From Nitrospira sp. (GTDB lineage Bacteria > Nitrospirota > Thermodesulfovibrionia > Thermodesulfovibrionales > Dissulfurispiraceae), in NCBI GenBank assembly GCA_002634385.1, contig NSJL01000017.1, positions 1 through 64,000 on the forward strand: a stretch of DNA of 64,000 nucleotides. The letters are read 5' to 3'. Positions within the stretch are counted from its first letter, which is position 1, and each line of letters opens with the position of its first letter. The notes below the pieces were generated by a model. It was given only the letters and a program-made list of their open reading frames with translations. It did no database searches and was not told the DNA's origin. The position numbers and the translations under genes were made by a program. Of the stretch, positions 8,911 through 18,134 are shown piece after piece.

Positions 8911-9504
8911 ATGAAAAGCACCTTTCACTTGAAGCAAGTAAAAAACCAGGAGGGCTTCACCCTCGTGGAGATCCTGATGGCGGTGGCCATCCTGATCGTC
9001 CTGATCGCCCTGCTCATCCCGAACCTCACGGGAGGTTCCGACAAGAGGAACGCGGCCATCGTGATGCGCTCTGCCGAAGGCATCATGTCAGGCCTTGCCA
9101 AGTACAAGGCGGACATCGGCGCCTACCCTGCGGCCCTCCAGGCCCTCTGGGACAAAAACGCGATCGACTCCTCCATTGCCGACTATTGGAAAGGACCCTA
9201 CCTCGATACTCCCTCAAAGACCAACGGGTCCTCCCCGAGCCAGAACATTGCAGACCAGAACATCGCAGGGGTGATCTACGAGTACAAGAAGGTCACGAGC
9301 AGCGGAGGAGGAAGCGGCACCTGCGCAGACTCAAGCGCCATCGGCAGCAACAACTCCTCGGGAAGCGACCACACGGTGAAGATCACCGCCGTGCCCCATG
9401 AGACGGCCACCGTGGTGAGAGATAAGCTCGGCAACAAGATCTGCCTGTCCGATGCAAGCGGAGGCACCACAGACATCTATTTCATCATCGAGGAGGCCTG
9501 GTAG
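8911..9504 (+). CDS. Major prepilin-like protein with type III signal (GspG/PilS-like)
   Basis: 197 aa with a clear prepilin leader: a positively charged 15-residue leader ending in EG, cleavage before F, then FTLVEILMAVAILIVLIALL with Glu at +5. The mature part has a GspG-like WKGPYL segment and a Gly/Ser-rich variable C-terminal half. Strong ribosome site (AAGGAGGG). It is the best candidate for the major pilin. No prepilin peptidase is in the window, so a host enzyme (PilD) or a gene outside must process it. Confidence 0.85.
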   Translation: MKSTFHLKQVKNQEGFTLVEILMAVAILIVLIALLIPNLTGGSDKRNAAIVMRSAEGIMSGLAKYKADIGAYPAALQALWDKNAIDSSIADYWKGPYLDTPSKTNGSSPSQNIADQNIAGVIYEYKKVTSSGGGSGTCADSSAIGSNNSSGSDHTVKITAVPHETATVVRDKLGNKICLSDASGGTTDIYFIIEEAW

Positions 9505-9507
9505 ACA

Positions 9508-10257
9508 GTGCAGGCTGCCCTTGCAGTCATCCTCCTTTTGGCAGCTTCGGCTTTTCTCTCCTCCTTTTTGCTCGGGGTGATGGATAGCATTGCCGACCAC
9601 TCCATAGTGGAGCGGGAGGCCTTCTTGGCCCGTGAGGCGGAAAGCGTAGAGAACTGGTATGAGGCAAACCTGGTCAGTATCGACGGCACAGAGGAGCAGG
9701 TCCTGCCTTCCGTGAGCAACAGATACGGGGCCGTGGTGCTCGGCTCAAAGCGGGTGGCCTGTGACGGGGAGGTGCAGGCCCATAAGTACGCGATCGTTAT
9801 CCCCGGAGTGGACGGGATAGGCACCACCCTGGATGCCGATACAGGGGTGCTGACAAAGGGGAAGAGCGATCAGGTCAGGGAGGTGGATGGCTGCAGTATC
9901 GAAAAGAGGAGATTTGCCGAGTCCCGGCAGCGGGCCCACCACCTGGTCCTTGCCCTTGAGAACTACTTTAAAGGGGAGATGCTCAAGGAGCAGTACGGCA
10001 CCGACAAAAACTACTTCATCGATTCCGGGTGCGGAGGAGGAGGGAAGATCGCCTGCACCGAGGACTCCCCCGCGGATGTGCTTATCGCCACCCTGGGGGT
10101 GAGCCAGAGCGACCGCGAGGACGCCTATGGAGTTGTCATGCGCTTTGACAACTTCTCTTCCAATGTGAGCACGAGCACCCCTCCCTATTCCGCCCGGATC
10201 GGGTTCAGCACGCCCTGGGGGACGACCGTATGGACGCAGGCAACAGCGACCTTTTAA
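9508..10257 (+). CDS. Membrane-anchored minor pilin-like protein (GTG start)
   Basis: 249 aa starting at GTG only 3 nt after the pilin stop. An N-terminal hydrophobic helix (about residues 2-26) is followed by a polar region with several Cys (a CGGGGKIAC cluster near residue 175). It resembles a pilin in helix position and C-terminal layout, but I see no canonical G-F-x-x-x-E cleavage motif, so it may stay as a bitopic assembly protein. The end VSTSTPPYSARIGFSTPWGT echoes the C-termini of minor pilins in this operon. Function is inferred from position. Confidence 0.5.
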   Translation: MQAALAVILLLAASAFLSSFLLGVMDSIADHSIVEREAFLAREAESVENWYEANLVSIDGTEEQVLPSVSNRYGAVVLGSKRVACDGEVQAHKYAIVIPGVDGIGTTLDADTGVLTKGKSDQVREVDGCSIEKRRFAESRQRAHHLVLALENYFKGEMLKEQYGTDKNYFIDSGCGGGGKIACTEDSPADVLIATLGVSQSDREDAYGVVMRFDNFSSNVSTSTPPYSARIGFSTPWGTTVWTQATATF

Positions 10258-11258
10258 CCATCATCGACGACAACCTCGGGACCGAGGGGCTGAGCGACTT
10301 CTACTTCGCCTCTGAGTCGCTTCCCTTTGTCCGGGTGAGAAAGGAGATCCTTCGCGCAGGGGAGGAGGTCATCTCCGATGAGGACATAAGGACCCTCCTT
10401 GAGGGACTCGGGTATGCATGCGACTTCGGGTTACTGCCCCTAGACTTCGGGATCACGTACCGAAAGAGGCGGCTCCGGTGCAACCTGGACAGAAGATGGC
10501 AGGGGCTTGACCTGACGATCCGTCTTCTTCCCTCGGAGATCAGGCCCCTTAAAGAACTGGGCCTGCCCGAGTCCCTTCATCAATCCATGGAGCTGCGGCA
10601 GGGGATGATCCTGATCTGCGGGCCCACGGGCTCGGGGAAGTCCACCACCCTTGCCTCCCTGATCGACTACGTAAACGGCCGGCACAGCAGGAAGGTCATC
10701 ATGGTGGAGGACCCCATCGAGTACATAATCAGGGAGAAAAGGTCCATCGTGAGCCAGCGGGAGATACGGAGCGGGGAGAGCTTCCATCCGCACCTGAGGG
10801 CCGCCATGCGGCAGCACCCCGACGTCATCGTGGTGGGGGAGATCAGGGACAAGGAGACCGCCTCCACCGCCCTTCAGGCCGCGGAGACGGGGCACCTGGT
10901 CCTTGCCACCATGCACACGGACTCCACCCAGCAGACCGTTACCCGGTTCATCGACATGCATACGGATGACGGCAAGAGCAACATACGGTCCTCCCTCTCC
11001 TCGGTGCTGAGGACCGTGGTGGTCCAGAGGATCATAAAGGGGGCGGGCGGTGCGGTAAGGCTCGCCTATGAGCTCTGCTTTGTGAACAAGGCCATCTCGA
11101 ACCTGATCAGGACGGACAAGATCCATATGATCCCCAACCAGCTCCTCTCCGGAGAGGGGTGTATCCCTCTGAACAGGACACTGGATGAGCTGGTGCGGCA
11201 GCGTTTCATCTCTCTGGAGGAGGCAAAGCAGTATTCCAATGACAAGGATGCATTATAG
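10230..11258 (+). CDS. PilT-like secretion ATPase (first of three PilT-sized copies)
   Basis: 342 aa, the length of PilT retraction ATPases. Motifs: Walker A GPTGSGKST (about residues 127-135), Asp box MVEDPIEY, Walker B VVVGEIRDKETA and His box LVLATMHTDS. The C-terminal end is divergent from PilT. It overlaps the upstream pilin-like gene by 28 nt and is followed at once by another prepilin gene. With 6256, 16166 and 32141 it is one of four secretion ATPases in the element. A role in retraction or a second extension step is inferred. Confidence 0.82.
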   Translation: MDAGNSDLLTIIDDNLGTEGLSDFYFASESLPFVRVRKEILRAGEEVISDEDIRTLLEGLGYACDFGLLPLDFGITYRKRRLRCNLDRRWQGLDLTIRLLPSEIRPLKELGLPESLHQSMELRQGMILICGPTGSGKSTTLASLIDYVNGRHSRKVIMVEDPIEYIIREKRSIVSQREIRSGESFHPHLRAAMRQHPDVIVVGEIRDKETASTALQAAETGHLVLATMHTDSTQQTVTRFIDMHTDDGKSNIRSSLSSVLRTVVVQRIIKGAGGAVRLAYELCFVNKAISNLIRTDKIHMIPNQLLSGEGCIPLNRTLDELVRQRFISLEEAKQYSNDKDAL

Positions 11259-11259
11259 G

Positions 11260-12237
11260 ATGAGTATAAGACATGGCCTGACAATGCGCGTCTCTGGCGA
11301 AGAGGGCTTCACCCTGGTGGAGATCATGCTCGTAGTGACCATCCTGATCGTTCTTTTCGCCCTTATGGCAAACCCCACCACCAACCTGCTCAAGTTCCTC
11401 CGGGAACTCGAGACCAAAAGGAAGCTCGATGCCCTCCAGCGGGGGATCGAGACGGTCTATAAGGCACATGCCTGGGAGGTGGACAGTAGCGGCGAGGCCC
11501 AGTTCTCCTTTACGATCAGCGGGACAGGGTATGTGCTCAGCAGCGGCTCTGCAAGTGATACGGGCAATCTTACCGCTCTGGGCGCCGTCGCCTCTCTCTC
11601 CAACCTTGCTTCAAGCGAGATCGAGCGGGACTCGATGCGGCAGGCTCTCCGGGTGTGGGTGTCAAACCGGCTTCAGGATGCAAGTACTGGGGTCTCCTAC
11701 CATGTCATCGCCTTTGTGTCCCCGGGTTGGAACGGGGAGCTCGACAGCTCCTTTGACGCCGCTACAGGGGTGCTTTCCGTACGGGGGGACGATGCGGGGT
11801 TCCTCGTCTCGGGCCTTCAGCAGGGGATTGCCTTCCTTGAGGAGACCCGAAAGATGCTTGCTTCGGTGCGGGACGCCTACCAGAACTACTTCACCTCTCT
11901 CTACCTTGCCGACAGTAACCGAAGCGTCTATGTCGACCGGTTTGCCAACACTGGGTCGGACTGTGCGGCAAGCGGCTCATGGGACGGCAGCTCGGGAGTG
12001 GGCAACAGTAGCTGTACGGCTTCGGCCACGGTGACTGATACGGGGCTCAAGGCTGCCCTCGGCCTGAGTGCAGAGAACGTGACCACTCCCTGGGGCAGGG
12101 AGCTTCTGGTGGATAACGGTTCGGCCGTCACCCGGAACCCCGAGACCGTGGGAAACGAGACTCCCTATACCGCGTTCCTTTCTGCAGAGCTGCCCTGGGG
12201 AGGGTCCGTGGTGGTTACCGTAACAGGGATCTATTAA
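11260..12237 (+). CDS. Prepilin-like protein, large minor pilin
   Basis: 325 aa from the ATG at 11260, one nucleotide after the ATPase stop. The 16-residue leader ends in EEG, followed by FTLVEIMLVVTILIVLFAL, a textbook class III prepilin signal with Glu at +5. The mature part is long for a pilin (about 310 aa) with a conserved-looking C-terminal TPWGRELLV segment shared in style with the neighbouring pilin-like protein. Size and position suggest a PilV-like minor or tip pilin. A further in-frame ATG at 11284 is a possible alternative start. Confidence 0.75.
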   Translation: MSIRHGLTMRVSGEEGFTLVEIMLVVTILIVLFALMANPTTNLLKFLRELETKRKLDALQRGIETVYKAHAWEVDSSGEAQFSFTISGTGYVLSSGSASDTGNLTALGAVASLSNLASSEIERDSMRQALRVWVSNRLQDASTGVSYHVIAFVSPGWNGELDSSFDAATGVLSVRGDDAGFLVSGLQQGIAFLEETRKMLASVRDAYQNYFTSLYLADSNRSVYVDRFANTGSDCAASGSWDGSSGVGNSSCTASATVTDTGLKAALGLSAENVTTPWGRELLVDNGSAVTRNPETVGNETPYTAFLSAELPWGGSVVVTVTGIY

Positions 12238-12249
12238 AACCGAACCGTG

Positions 12250-12259
12250 CCGGTACTAT
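12250..12259 (+). promoter_or_regulatory. Candidate element promoter motif, site 2
   Basis: CCGGTACTAT lies about 55 bp before the secreted-protein gene at 12312, in the only sizeable gap within the pilus operon. It matches sites 1 and 3 in the CCGG plus -10-like hexamer pattern. Confidence 0.4.
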
Positions 12260-12311
12260 CTTTATGTATATCTGAACTGAACTGAACGGTACAGGAAAGG
12301 GGGAATGGGTT

Positions 12312-14060
12312 GTGGACAGAGAAATGATCAAGAGAGTTTTTCTTTTTGTAGCACTGTGTATTATCTTTCCCCTTTTCTCTGTCCATGCGGCCGTTTCTGC
12401 GGGCAGTCAGCTCAAGACCCTCTTCATCTCGGAGAGCTATGGGGTGAGCGCGGGGTCGACGGCGTGGAAGAGCGCAGAGACCTACCTGACCAAGAAGATG
12501 AACGCTACTTTCAGCCTGGGGGCAGGGGGGATAAGCCAGACCTCCTTCTCCTCGGCCTCCTCTGCCATCAGCACCCTTGAGACTGCCCTCTCCCCCCAGT
12601 TGAACTCCTATATCGGCAATATCGCCTCTCACCTGAGCAGCGAAGGCTACGCCTTTGCCCGGGTGGACTGGCTTTACAGCTTCTATGACTCAGGGGACAG
12701 CAACGCCCTCAAGAAGGCCTACTTCCCCCTGATCATCTACCCCGACGGAAGGGTCAGAAACATGGGCATGCGGGTCATCACCTCCACCCCGAGCATCCTG
12801 TACTACATCTATATGTCCAAAGGGACCGAGGAGGACCTCCCTTCGGACTGGACGTATGAGGACGGCGGGATCCTCTATAAGTACGTGCTCGACCAGGACT
12901 TCGCCGTGATCTCCAGCTCCCAGGTGGACACGGCAGGCAGGTACGACCCTCCGAAGACACCCGAGGGGGACAGCACCATCGACCCCGATTCGGGACTGAA
13001 GCTCCTCATCAGCGAGGTGGTCAAGGGGGAGATGACCAACAAGAGCGCACTCTATGCTCTCATCGACTACTCCCGGAGGATCACGCCTCTGTGGGACTGT
13101 GACAGCGAGGGCAACTGTATCGCCCGGATCAAGGTGGAGTCGGAGACCCGTGAGTATGCAAAGATGTGCGGCAAGCCCCCCACATACCGGAACACGGGGA
13201 AGACAGGCTACACCCTGCAGTACCAGTCGGAGCGGTACTTCGTGAGCACGGATGGAAGCTACACCATGACGGCCTCCTCCACGGGGGAGACCGTCGCCCC
13301 CAAGGAGGACCCCTTCGACTGGCTCATGGACGTAGAGGAGGAGCCCTCCTACGAGCAGGTGATCGACCCCTTCAAGGGCCTTACCCTCTATGACTTCACC
13401 AATGACACCTTCAATAACCTTCCCTGTAACTACTACCTCTACGCCGGAGGGCAGTGCTCACAGGCCCCCCTTTTAAAGACCATCGAGACCTTCACCATGG
13501 GAGGCTCGGTGGGCTGGGACCCAACCACGTACTACAACTATAGCCGTTGTGGAGTCCCTGCCTGGAACCTTTCGATAGCCGGCACCACACTTTCCATGAC
13601 CATGTGGGTGCCCGGTCTGTCGGAGTTCTCTCAAGATGGCACTGTTGATTACTACTATGATGATAGCAGCGGGTGCTACAGGAACTGCCCCTCTGACTGG
13701 GAGGGAGATACGAGCAAGTGCACACTGGGATGGACTTACAGTGCCGGGTCCATCACCCTTCCTGCCAACATGGCGCACTCGGGATCGGCAAGCAGCACGC
13801 TTCCTCAGGACGGGCAGCTCCTGACCGCCTATACCTTTTCAGGGAGCGGCAACCAGCTTCGGGTGAGCGCGGCAGTGGGGAGCGGGTCGACGGTGGTGTT
13901 GGGCACCTTCAGCTTCGGGGATGCCACAGTCTCGGGCTCGGTGACGTTTCCGGCGGGGTTTGCGTCGCCGGCAAACTTCATGCTCACGCCCCAGGGCAAC
14001 TACTTGAACATCTATGACGGCAACGGCGTATACCGGGGCAGGATCGAGTTCATCTGCTGA
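12312..14060 (+). CDS. Large secreted Cys-containing protein of the pilus operon, candidate pilus-tip adhesin
   Basis: 582 aa with a signal peptide (about residues 5-27, ending VHAA) and no membrane anchor afterwards. The exported part holds at least ten Cys, many aromatic residues and Gly/Ser/Thr-rich C-terminal repeats that look like beta structure (for example AAVGSGSTVVLGTFSFGDATVSG), closing with YLNIYDGNGVYRGRIEFIC. I recognise no family. Position among prepilins and pilus ATPases suggests a surface or tip component, perhaps filling the role of PilV/PilY adhesins (inference). The start is GTG 12312; the ATG at 12324 is an alternative. A separate promoter-like motif precedes it. Confidence 0.6.
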   Translation: MDREMIKRVFLFVALCIIFPLFSVHAAVSAGSQLKTLFISESYGVSAGSTAWKSAETYLTKKMNATFSLGAGGISQTSFSSASSAISTLETALSPQLNSYIGNIASHLSSEGYAFARVDWLYSFYDSGDSNALKKAYFPLIIYPDGRVRNMGMRVITSTPSILYYIYMSKGTEEDLPSDWTYEDGGILYKYVLDQDFAVISSSQVDTAGRYDPPKTPEGDSTIDPDSGLKLLISEVVKGEMTNKSALYALIDYSRRITPLWDCDSEGNCIARIKVESETREYAKMCGKPPTYRNTGKTGYTLQYQSERYFVSTDGSYTMTASSTGETVAPKEDPFDWLMDVEEEPSYEQVIDPFKGLTLYDFTNDTFNNLPCNYYLYAGGQCSQAPLLKTIETFTMGGSVGWDPTTYYNYSRCGVPAWNLSIAGTTLSMTMWVPGLSEFSQDGTVDYYYDDSSGCYRNCPSDWEGDTSKCTLGWTYSAGSITLPANMAHSGSASSTLPQDGQLLTAYTFSGSGNQLRVSAAVGSGSTVVLGTFSFGDATVSGSVTFPAGFASPANFMLTPQGNYLNIYDGNGVYRGRIEFIC

Positions 14061-14124
14061 GAATTATGAAAGGTAAAGAAATATATCATGCCTTTTTCTC
14101 CACGACGCGGTATGAGGAGGTACG

Positions 14125-15210
14125 ATGATACTGAAAGAGATACTTGCGGCAAAGTTCAAAAGAAAACAGAAGGAGGACGAAGAGGAGGAGCCCATCGATG
14201 TGACCCGGGACGAGGAAAGAAAAGTCTCTGAACAGGACGAGGAGGAAGTACAGGGTAAGGAGCAGGGGGACACAGAAACTCCTGTCCGGAAGAAACCTGG
14301 CTCCCTTACCCTGGTTATGTTTGTAACCCTCGTTCTTCTGACGGGTCTTCTGGTCTATAAGAGGCTCCCTTCGGCCTCACAGCTCTATAAAAAGGATATC
14401 CCCGGAAGCGTTGCTTCGTCTACTACCTCTCCTTTGGCGGCGGCGTCTCAGGCAACGGGCGCTGCTGCCCCTTCTTCTTCGCCTGCTACTACTGTAGCCG
14501 GAGGAACGGGAAGTTCTTCGCCGGCCGGCTCAGCTGCCCCTGCATCTTCTCAGCAGCAGAAACCAGTTGTTCCGGCGCAGACAGTGCAGGTGGCCTCAGC
14601 GAGCCCCTCTGCCCAGGGCCAGGCCGGAAAGAGCCTCTATATTCCTGCGCGGGACATTCTTTCCGGAAGCAGCACGGCGGAGCTCCAGAGGCAGGAGGAG
14701 GTCAACAGGCTCCTTGAGGCCCAGCTCAAGGAGAGGAAGCTCAAAAACGACATCAAGAAAATAGAGGGCGATATCGAGATCCTTCCCTTCCAGGTCACGG
14801 ACAAAAAGAAGGAGCTTACCGAAAAGATCGAAAAGAAGGCGAACTTTCAGCCCGTGCTGCTCACCGAAAGGGAATCGAGGCCCCCCACGCTCTACTCTGT
14901 CCAGATGGTCGAGGGGGTCATGACCGGTTCCTTCACCCTCATGACGGGCGAGCGGGTGGGAGCCCGGGTAGGGGAAAGCGTGGGGGAATTCACGGTAAAG
15001 GAGCTTACGCACGCTTCCGCTTCCCTGGAGGGCAGAAACGGCAGGAGGCACCTTGTGTCGATGAGCCTTCCTGACCGGTACCCGGTCTCCTCCCCCCTGT
15101 TTGCCGCAAAGTCTTCGGGCACGGGGCCTTCAGCACAGGCCCCGTCTGTGGCAGGCCCCTCTGTCAGGCAGCCCATCTCCGTGCCCATCTCCCCGGTGGG
15201 GAGGCAATAG
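14125..15210 (+). CDS. PilP-like bitopic membrane protein
   Basis: 361 aa. A highly charged cytoplasmic N-terminus (about 1-55, Glu/Lys-rich) leads to one membrane helix (about 57-74), a long Ala/Ser/Pro linker (about 90-165), a coiled coil (about 178-235) and a C-terminal beta-rich domain (VQMVEGVMTGSFTLMTGERV ... GEFTVKELTHASASLEGR). That domain has the pattern of the PilP/GspC homology region, which contacts the secretin. This layout fits the R64-type PilP family, whose C-terminal domain lies in the periplasm. It is closely followed by a diguanylate cyclase gene (5 nt). Confidence 0.55.
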   Translation: MILKEILAAKFKRKQKEDEEEEPIDVTRDEERKVSEQDEEEVQGKEQGDTETPVRKKPGSLTLVMFVTLVLLTGLLVYKRLPSASQLYKKDIPGSVASSTTSPLAAASQATGAAAPSSSPATTVAGGTGSSSPAGSAAPASSQQQKPVVPAQTVQVASASPSAQGQAGKSLYIPARDILSGSSTAELQRQEEVNRLLEAQLKERKLKNDIKKIEGDIEILPFQVTDKKKELTEKIEKKANFQPVLLTERESRPPTLYSVQMVEGVMTGSFTLMTGERVGARVGESVGEFTVKELTHASASLEGRNGRRHLVSMSLPDRYPVSSPLFAAKSSGTGPSAQAPSVAGPSVRQPISVPISPVGRQ

Positions 15211-15215
15211 GGACC

Positions 15216-16169
15216 ATGTTTTCAAGCCTGCGGAACGCCTGTATTTCGGTGGAGCCCCTGAGCACCCCCATCATGGTCTCCCGCGCCCTGGAGCAGTTTG
15301 CCGCTTCACGGGACATCGATCTTCTTCCGGTGGTGGAGGGGGGAGCGCTGAAGGCCCTCTACTTCAAGGACTGTATCCCCTTCATCCTGGGCTGCGAAAA
15401 CGGCAGGGCGTGTAAGAGCTATCTGCCTTCAGAGGTGGTCAGGGAGATGCCTTCCCTGGACATCAGGGCAGGGGAGAAGGCTTCCATGGAGGCACTGAAA
15501 GAGGCGGTCAAGGGGGAATCCTCGCTTGCCCTCTTTGCCGAGCGGCTCTTTCTGGGCATCGTGCCTCTTAAGCAGCTCATGCTCTTCATCCACAAAAACG
15601 AGATCAAGGAGGCCATCACCCTCAACCCCCTTACGGGCCTGCCCGGCAACTACTCCATCGAGAAGGAGTTCGAGCGGAGGGTGGGCAGGGAGCCCTTTGT
15701 GGTCTGCTATGTGGACATCAACGACTTCAAGGTCTATAACGACCAGTACGGAATCACCCAGGGGGACGAGATCATCAAATACACCGCCTATGTCCTGGGG
15801 GAGGCCTGCAAGGGGCACTTCGTGGGGCATGTGGGAGGGGACGACTTCATCCTCATGCTTCCGGAGAGCGGGGCGGCGGAGGTCTTTCAGAGGGTGGGGG
15901 CGACCTTCGATAACCGGGTTCCGAGCTTCTATAGCGAAAGGCACCGCGAGCTGGGGTATGTGACGGCCAAGGACAGGCAGGGGGTGATACGGAAGTTCGG
16001 CTTCATGCACCTGTCTATGGCCGCGATGGTGATCAAAGAGAAGTGCAACTTCCAGGAGGTGACTGCCTCCCTCGCCTCTCTTAAGGCGTACGTGAAGACC
16101 GAATCCAAAAGCAAAGGACAGTCTTTCCATGCGTTTGATAAAAGGAAGGTGGGCGGCAAGGCCTCATGA
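15216..16169 (+). CDS. CBS-domain diguanylate cyclase (GGDEF)
   Basis: 317 aa cytoplasmic protein. The N-terminal half (about 10-125) looks like a CBS pair, a ligand-sensing module; the C-terminal half is a GGDEF domain with NPLTGLPGN at its start, YVDINDFKVYND and the active-site loop GHVGGDDF (about residues 204-211, the GGDDF variant). It probably makes cyclic di-GMP. Carriage inside a conjugative pilus operon, overlapping the next ATPase gene by 4 nt, suggests that the element controls its own pilus or surface attachment through c-di-GMP. No EAL or PilZ partner is seen nearby. Confidence 0.8.
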   Translation: MFSSLRNACISVEPLSTPIMVSRALEQFAASRDIDLLPVVEGGALKALYFKDCIPFILGCENGRACKSYLPSEVVREMPSLDIRAGEKASMEALKEAVKGESSLALFAERLFLGIVPLKQLMLFIHKNEIKEAITLNPLTGLPGNYSIEKEFERRVGREPFVVCYVDINDFKVYNDQYGITQGDEIIKYTAYVLGEACKGHFVGHVGGDDFILMLPESGAAEVFQRVGATFDNRVPSFYSERHRELGYVTAKDRQGVIRKFGFMHLSMAAMVIKEKCNFQEVTASLASLKAYVKTESKSKGQSFHAFDKRKVGGKAS

Positions 16170-17224
16170 ACAACGGCAAAGAGAATTCAACTAAAAAGGA
16201 GCATCTGTCTATGCATTCGACAAACGGAAAATCAATCGACCTGCCGGAGGTGATCGCCGTAGCCATGGAGCAGGGGGCCTCGGACATCCACTTCTCCCCG
16301 GGCAAGAGGATCAAGCTCCGGGTGGACGGCAGTCTGGTGGACTACGAGGGGAGCCCCGTGGTGGGGAGGACCGACACCCAGTGCTTCTTTGAGGACTATC
16401 TCTCCAAGGGGGAGCAGGGCAAGTATGACCAGAGAAAGTCCTACGACACCTCCATCCAGATCGAAAGCACCCGGGCCCGCCTGCACTTCTATGAGACCAT
16501 GGAGGGGGTCTGCATGAGCTGCCGCATCGTGCCCCTCATTCCCCGGAAGATGGATGAGCTCCTCATCCCCCCGGTGGTAAGGGGCTGGATCGAGCAAAAA
16601 GGGATCGTGATCGTCTCGGGGCTTGCCAATATGGGCAAGACCACCACTCTTTCCTCCATCGTGCACTACCTGAACACCACCCGGTCTGAGAAGATCGTGA
16701 TCCTCGAGGACCCCATCGAGTACGTGCACCGGGATATGAAGAGCAGCATTTTCCAGCGGGAGATCGGGCAGCACTCCCCCTCCTATGCCGACGCCCTCAG
16801 GGACATCTCCCGCGAGGACACCAATACGGTGATCGTGGGGGAGGTGCGGACCGCTGCTGCCATGGATGCGGTGTTCGGGATGGCGGAAAACGGCCTGAAA
16901 GTCTTCACCTCGGTCCATGCCACGGGGGCGCTTGAAACCCTGGAGAAGATCATCAGCCTGTTTCAGCCTGCCGACTACGACCGGGTGCACAAAAGGCTGT
17001 CATGGAACCTGGTGGGGATATTAAACCAGCACCTCCTGCCCCGGAAGAAGCCCGGGCGGGTGCTCGCCTGTGAAATTCTTACGGCCTCCTCGGATAAGGT
17101 GAAGACCCTGCTCAGGGAGGGCAAGATCTATCAGCTCAACACCTACCTGGACCCGGGGGACGGGGAGACCATGTGCTCCCTTGCCAAGTACCAGCAGATG
17201 CTGAGGCAGAAATGTTTGCTGTAA
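16166..17224 (+). CDS. PilT-like ATPase with atypical Walker A (second copy)
   Basis: 352 aa PilT-family ATPase: N-terminal GASDIHFSPGKRIKLRVDG domain, Asp box LEDPIEYV, Walker B VIVGEVRTAAAMD and His box VFTSVHATGA. The P-loop reads GLANMGKTT; it meets GxxxxGKT but departs from the GPTGSGKS found in the other three ATPases of the element. Its N-terminus overlaps the cyclase gene (ATGA) and its end overlaps the TraU-like gene by 13 nt, so pilus and transfer genes are physically one transcript. Confidence 0.78.
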   Translation: MNNGKENSTKKEHLSMHSTNGKSIDLPEVIAVAMEQGASDIHFSPGKRIKLRVDGSLVDYEGSPVVGRTDTQCFFEDYLSKGEQGKYDQRKSYDTSIQIESTRARLHFYETMEGVCMSCRIVPLIPRKMDELLIPPVVRGWIEQKGIVIVSGLANMGKTTTLSSIVHYLNTTRSEKIVILEDPIEYVHRDMKSSIFQREIGQHSPSYADALRDISREDTNTVIVGEVRTAAAMDAVFGMAENGLKVFTSVHATGALETLEKIISLFQPADYDRVHKRLSWNLVGILNQHLLPRKKPGRVLACEILTASSDKVKTLLREGKIYQLNTYLDPGDGETMCSLAKYQQMLRQKCLL

Positions 17225-18099
17225 AGCGTACTGTCGTGCTCATCCTCTTACTCCTCCTCGTCTCTCTCCCTCATGCCCCCGTACACGCCCTTACGGGTGA
17301 CGGGGGCACTCTTTCTGCCTGCTACCCCGGAGGACTCGATCAGGTACTTGCAGGAGTGAACCCCTTTAAGACCGAGTGCGCCCAGTTCACCGACCTGGGG
17401 ACCTGCTACTGTGCGGGGGTGCCCTGCGGCAGGATGGTGAGCTTCTGGCTCCCTATGTATGCGATCGAGATCACGGGGCATGCCAACACCACGGTCTTCC
17501 CCTTCAGTGTGCGGGACGTGGTGAGCCCCGATGCCCTGCTCGGGATGACGCGACAGGGGAGCATGGTGCAGGGGGAGCCTGCTTCAGGGGTGAACACGAA
17601 GTACCGTGAGGCGCACCTCTATGAGCTGTCCCGCACCGAAATCCTGAAGATGCTGGCAGGGCACCCCCGCATCGCCTGCATGACCCTGATGAACCTCTCC
17701 AGCACGGGCAGGACCGCCTTCAAGTCGGAGGCCCGGACTGACTGGAGGATGGGCAAGGACCTCACGGCCTCCCTGAACCCCACGGACATGCTCACCAAGG
17801 TGGGAGCGTGGGGGTATCTCTTCCCGAGGACAGGATGGGTGCAGCATCCCTCCAATGTAACGGGGAGCCTGCTTCTTGCCTTTAAGACCCAGCACCTTGC
17901 AGCGGAGCTTTCGACCCTCTCGAAGCCCACGGTGTACGTGGACAAGTACGAGATAGGAGGTCCTGTGCCCGGGACCTGCTACCCAATAGGGACGCCCACG
18001 ACCCTTCAGGAAGTGAGCGCAAACAAGGTGGGGTGCGCCGACCGGATCGTAGTGCTCTTTTGGAAGTACATCACCACCTGCTGTCCCTACGGAACGTGA
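17212..18099 (+). CDS. traU: TraU-like conjugation protein
   Basis: 295 aa from the ATG at 17212, which places a signal peptide at residues 1-25 (ending VHAL). The exported part has many Cys, with a CYCAGVPCGRMVSFWLPM segment like the Cys-rich block plus VSFW motif of TraU, and ends in a WKYITTCC tail reminiscent of TraU C-termini. TraU family proteins act in the periplasm in F-type type IV secretion and need disulfides, which fits the thioredoxin-like gene next door. The related PFL_4710-type family of integrative elements is an alternative name. Confidence 0.6.
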   Translation: MFAVKRTVVLILLLLLVSLPHAPVHALTGDGGTLSACYPGGLDQVLAGVNPFKTECAQFTDLGTCYCAGVPCGRMVSFWLPMYAIEITGHANTTVFPFSVRDVVSPDALLGMTRQGSMVQGEPASGVNTKYREAHLYELSRTEILKMLAGHPRIACMTLMNLSSTGRTAFKSEARTDWRMGKDLTASLNPTDMLTKVGAWGYLFPRTGWVQHPSNVTGSLLLAFKTQHLAAELSTLSKPTVYVDKYEIGGPVPGTCYPIGTPTTLQEVSANKVGCADRIVVLFWKYITTCCPYGT

Positions 18100-18134
18100 G
18101 GGGTTTGGGTTAAGTGAAAGGAGTGGGGAGGTTC

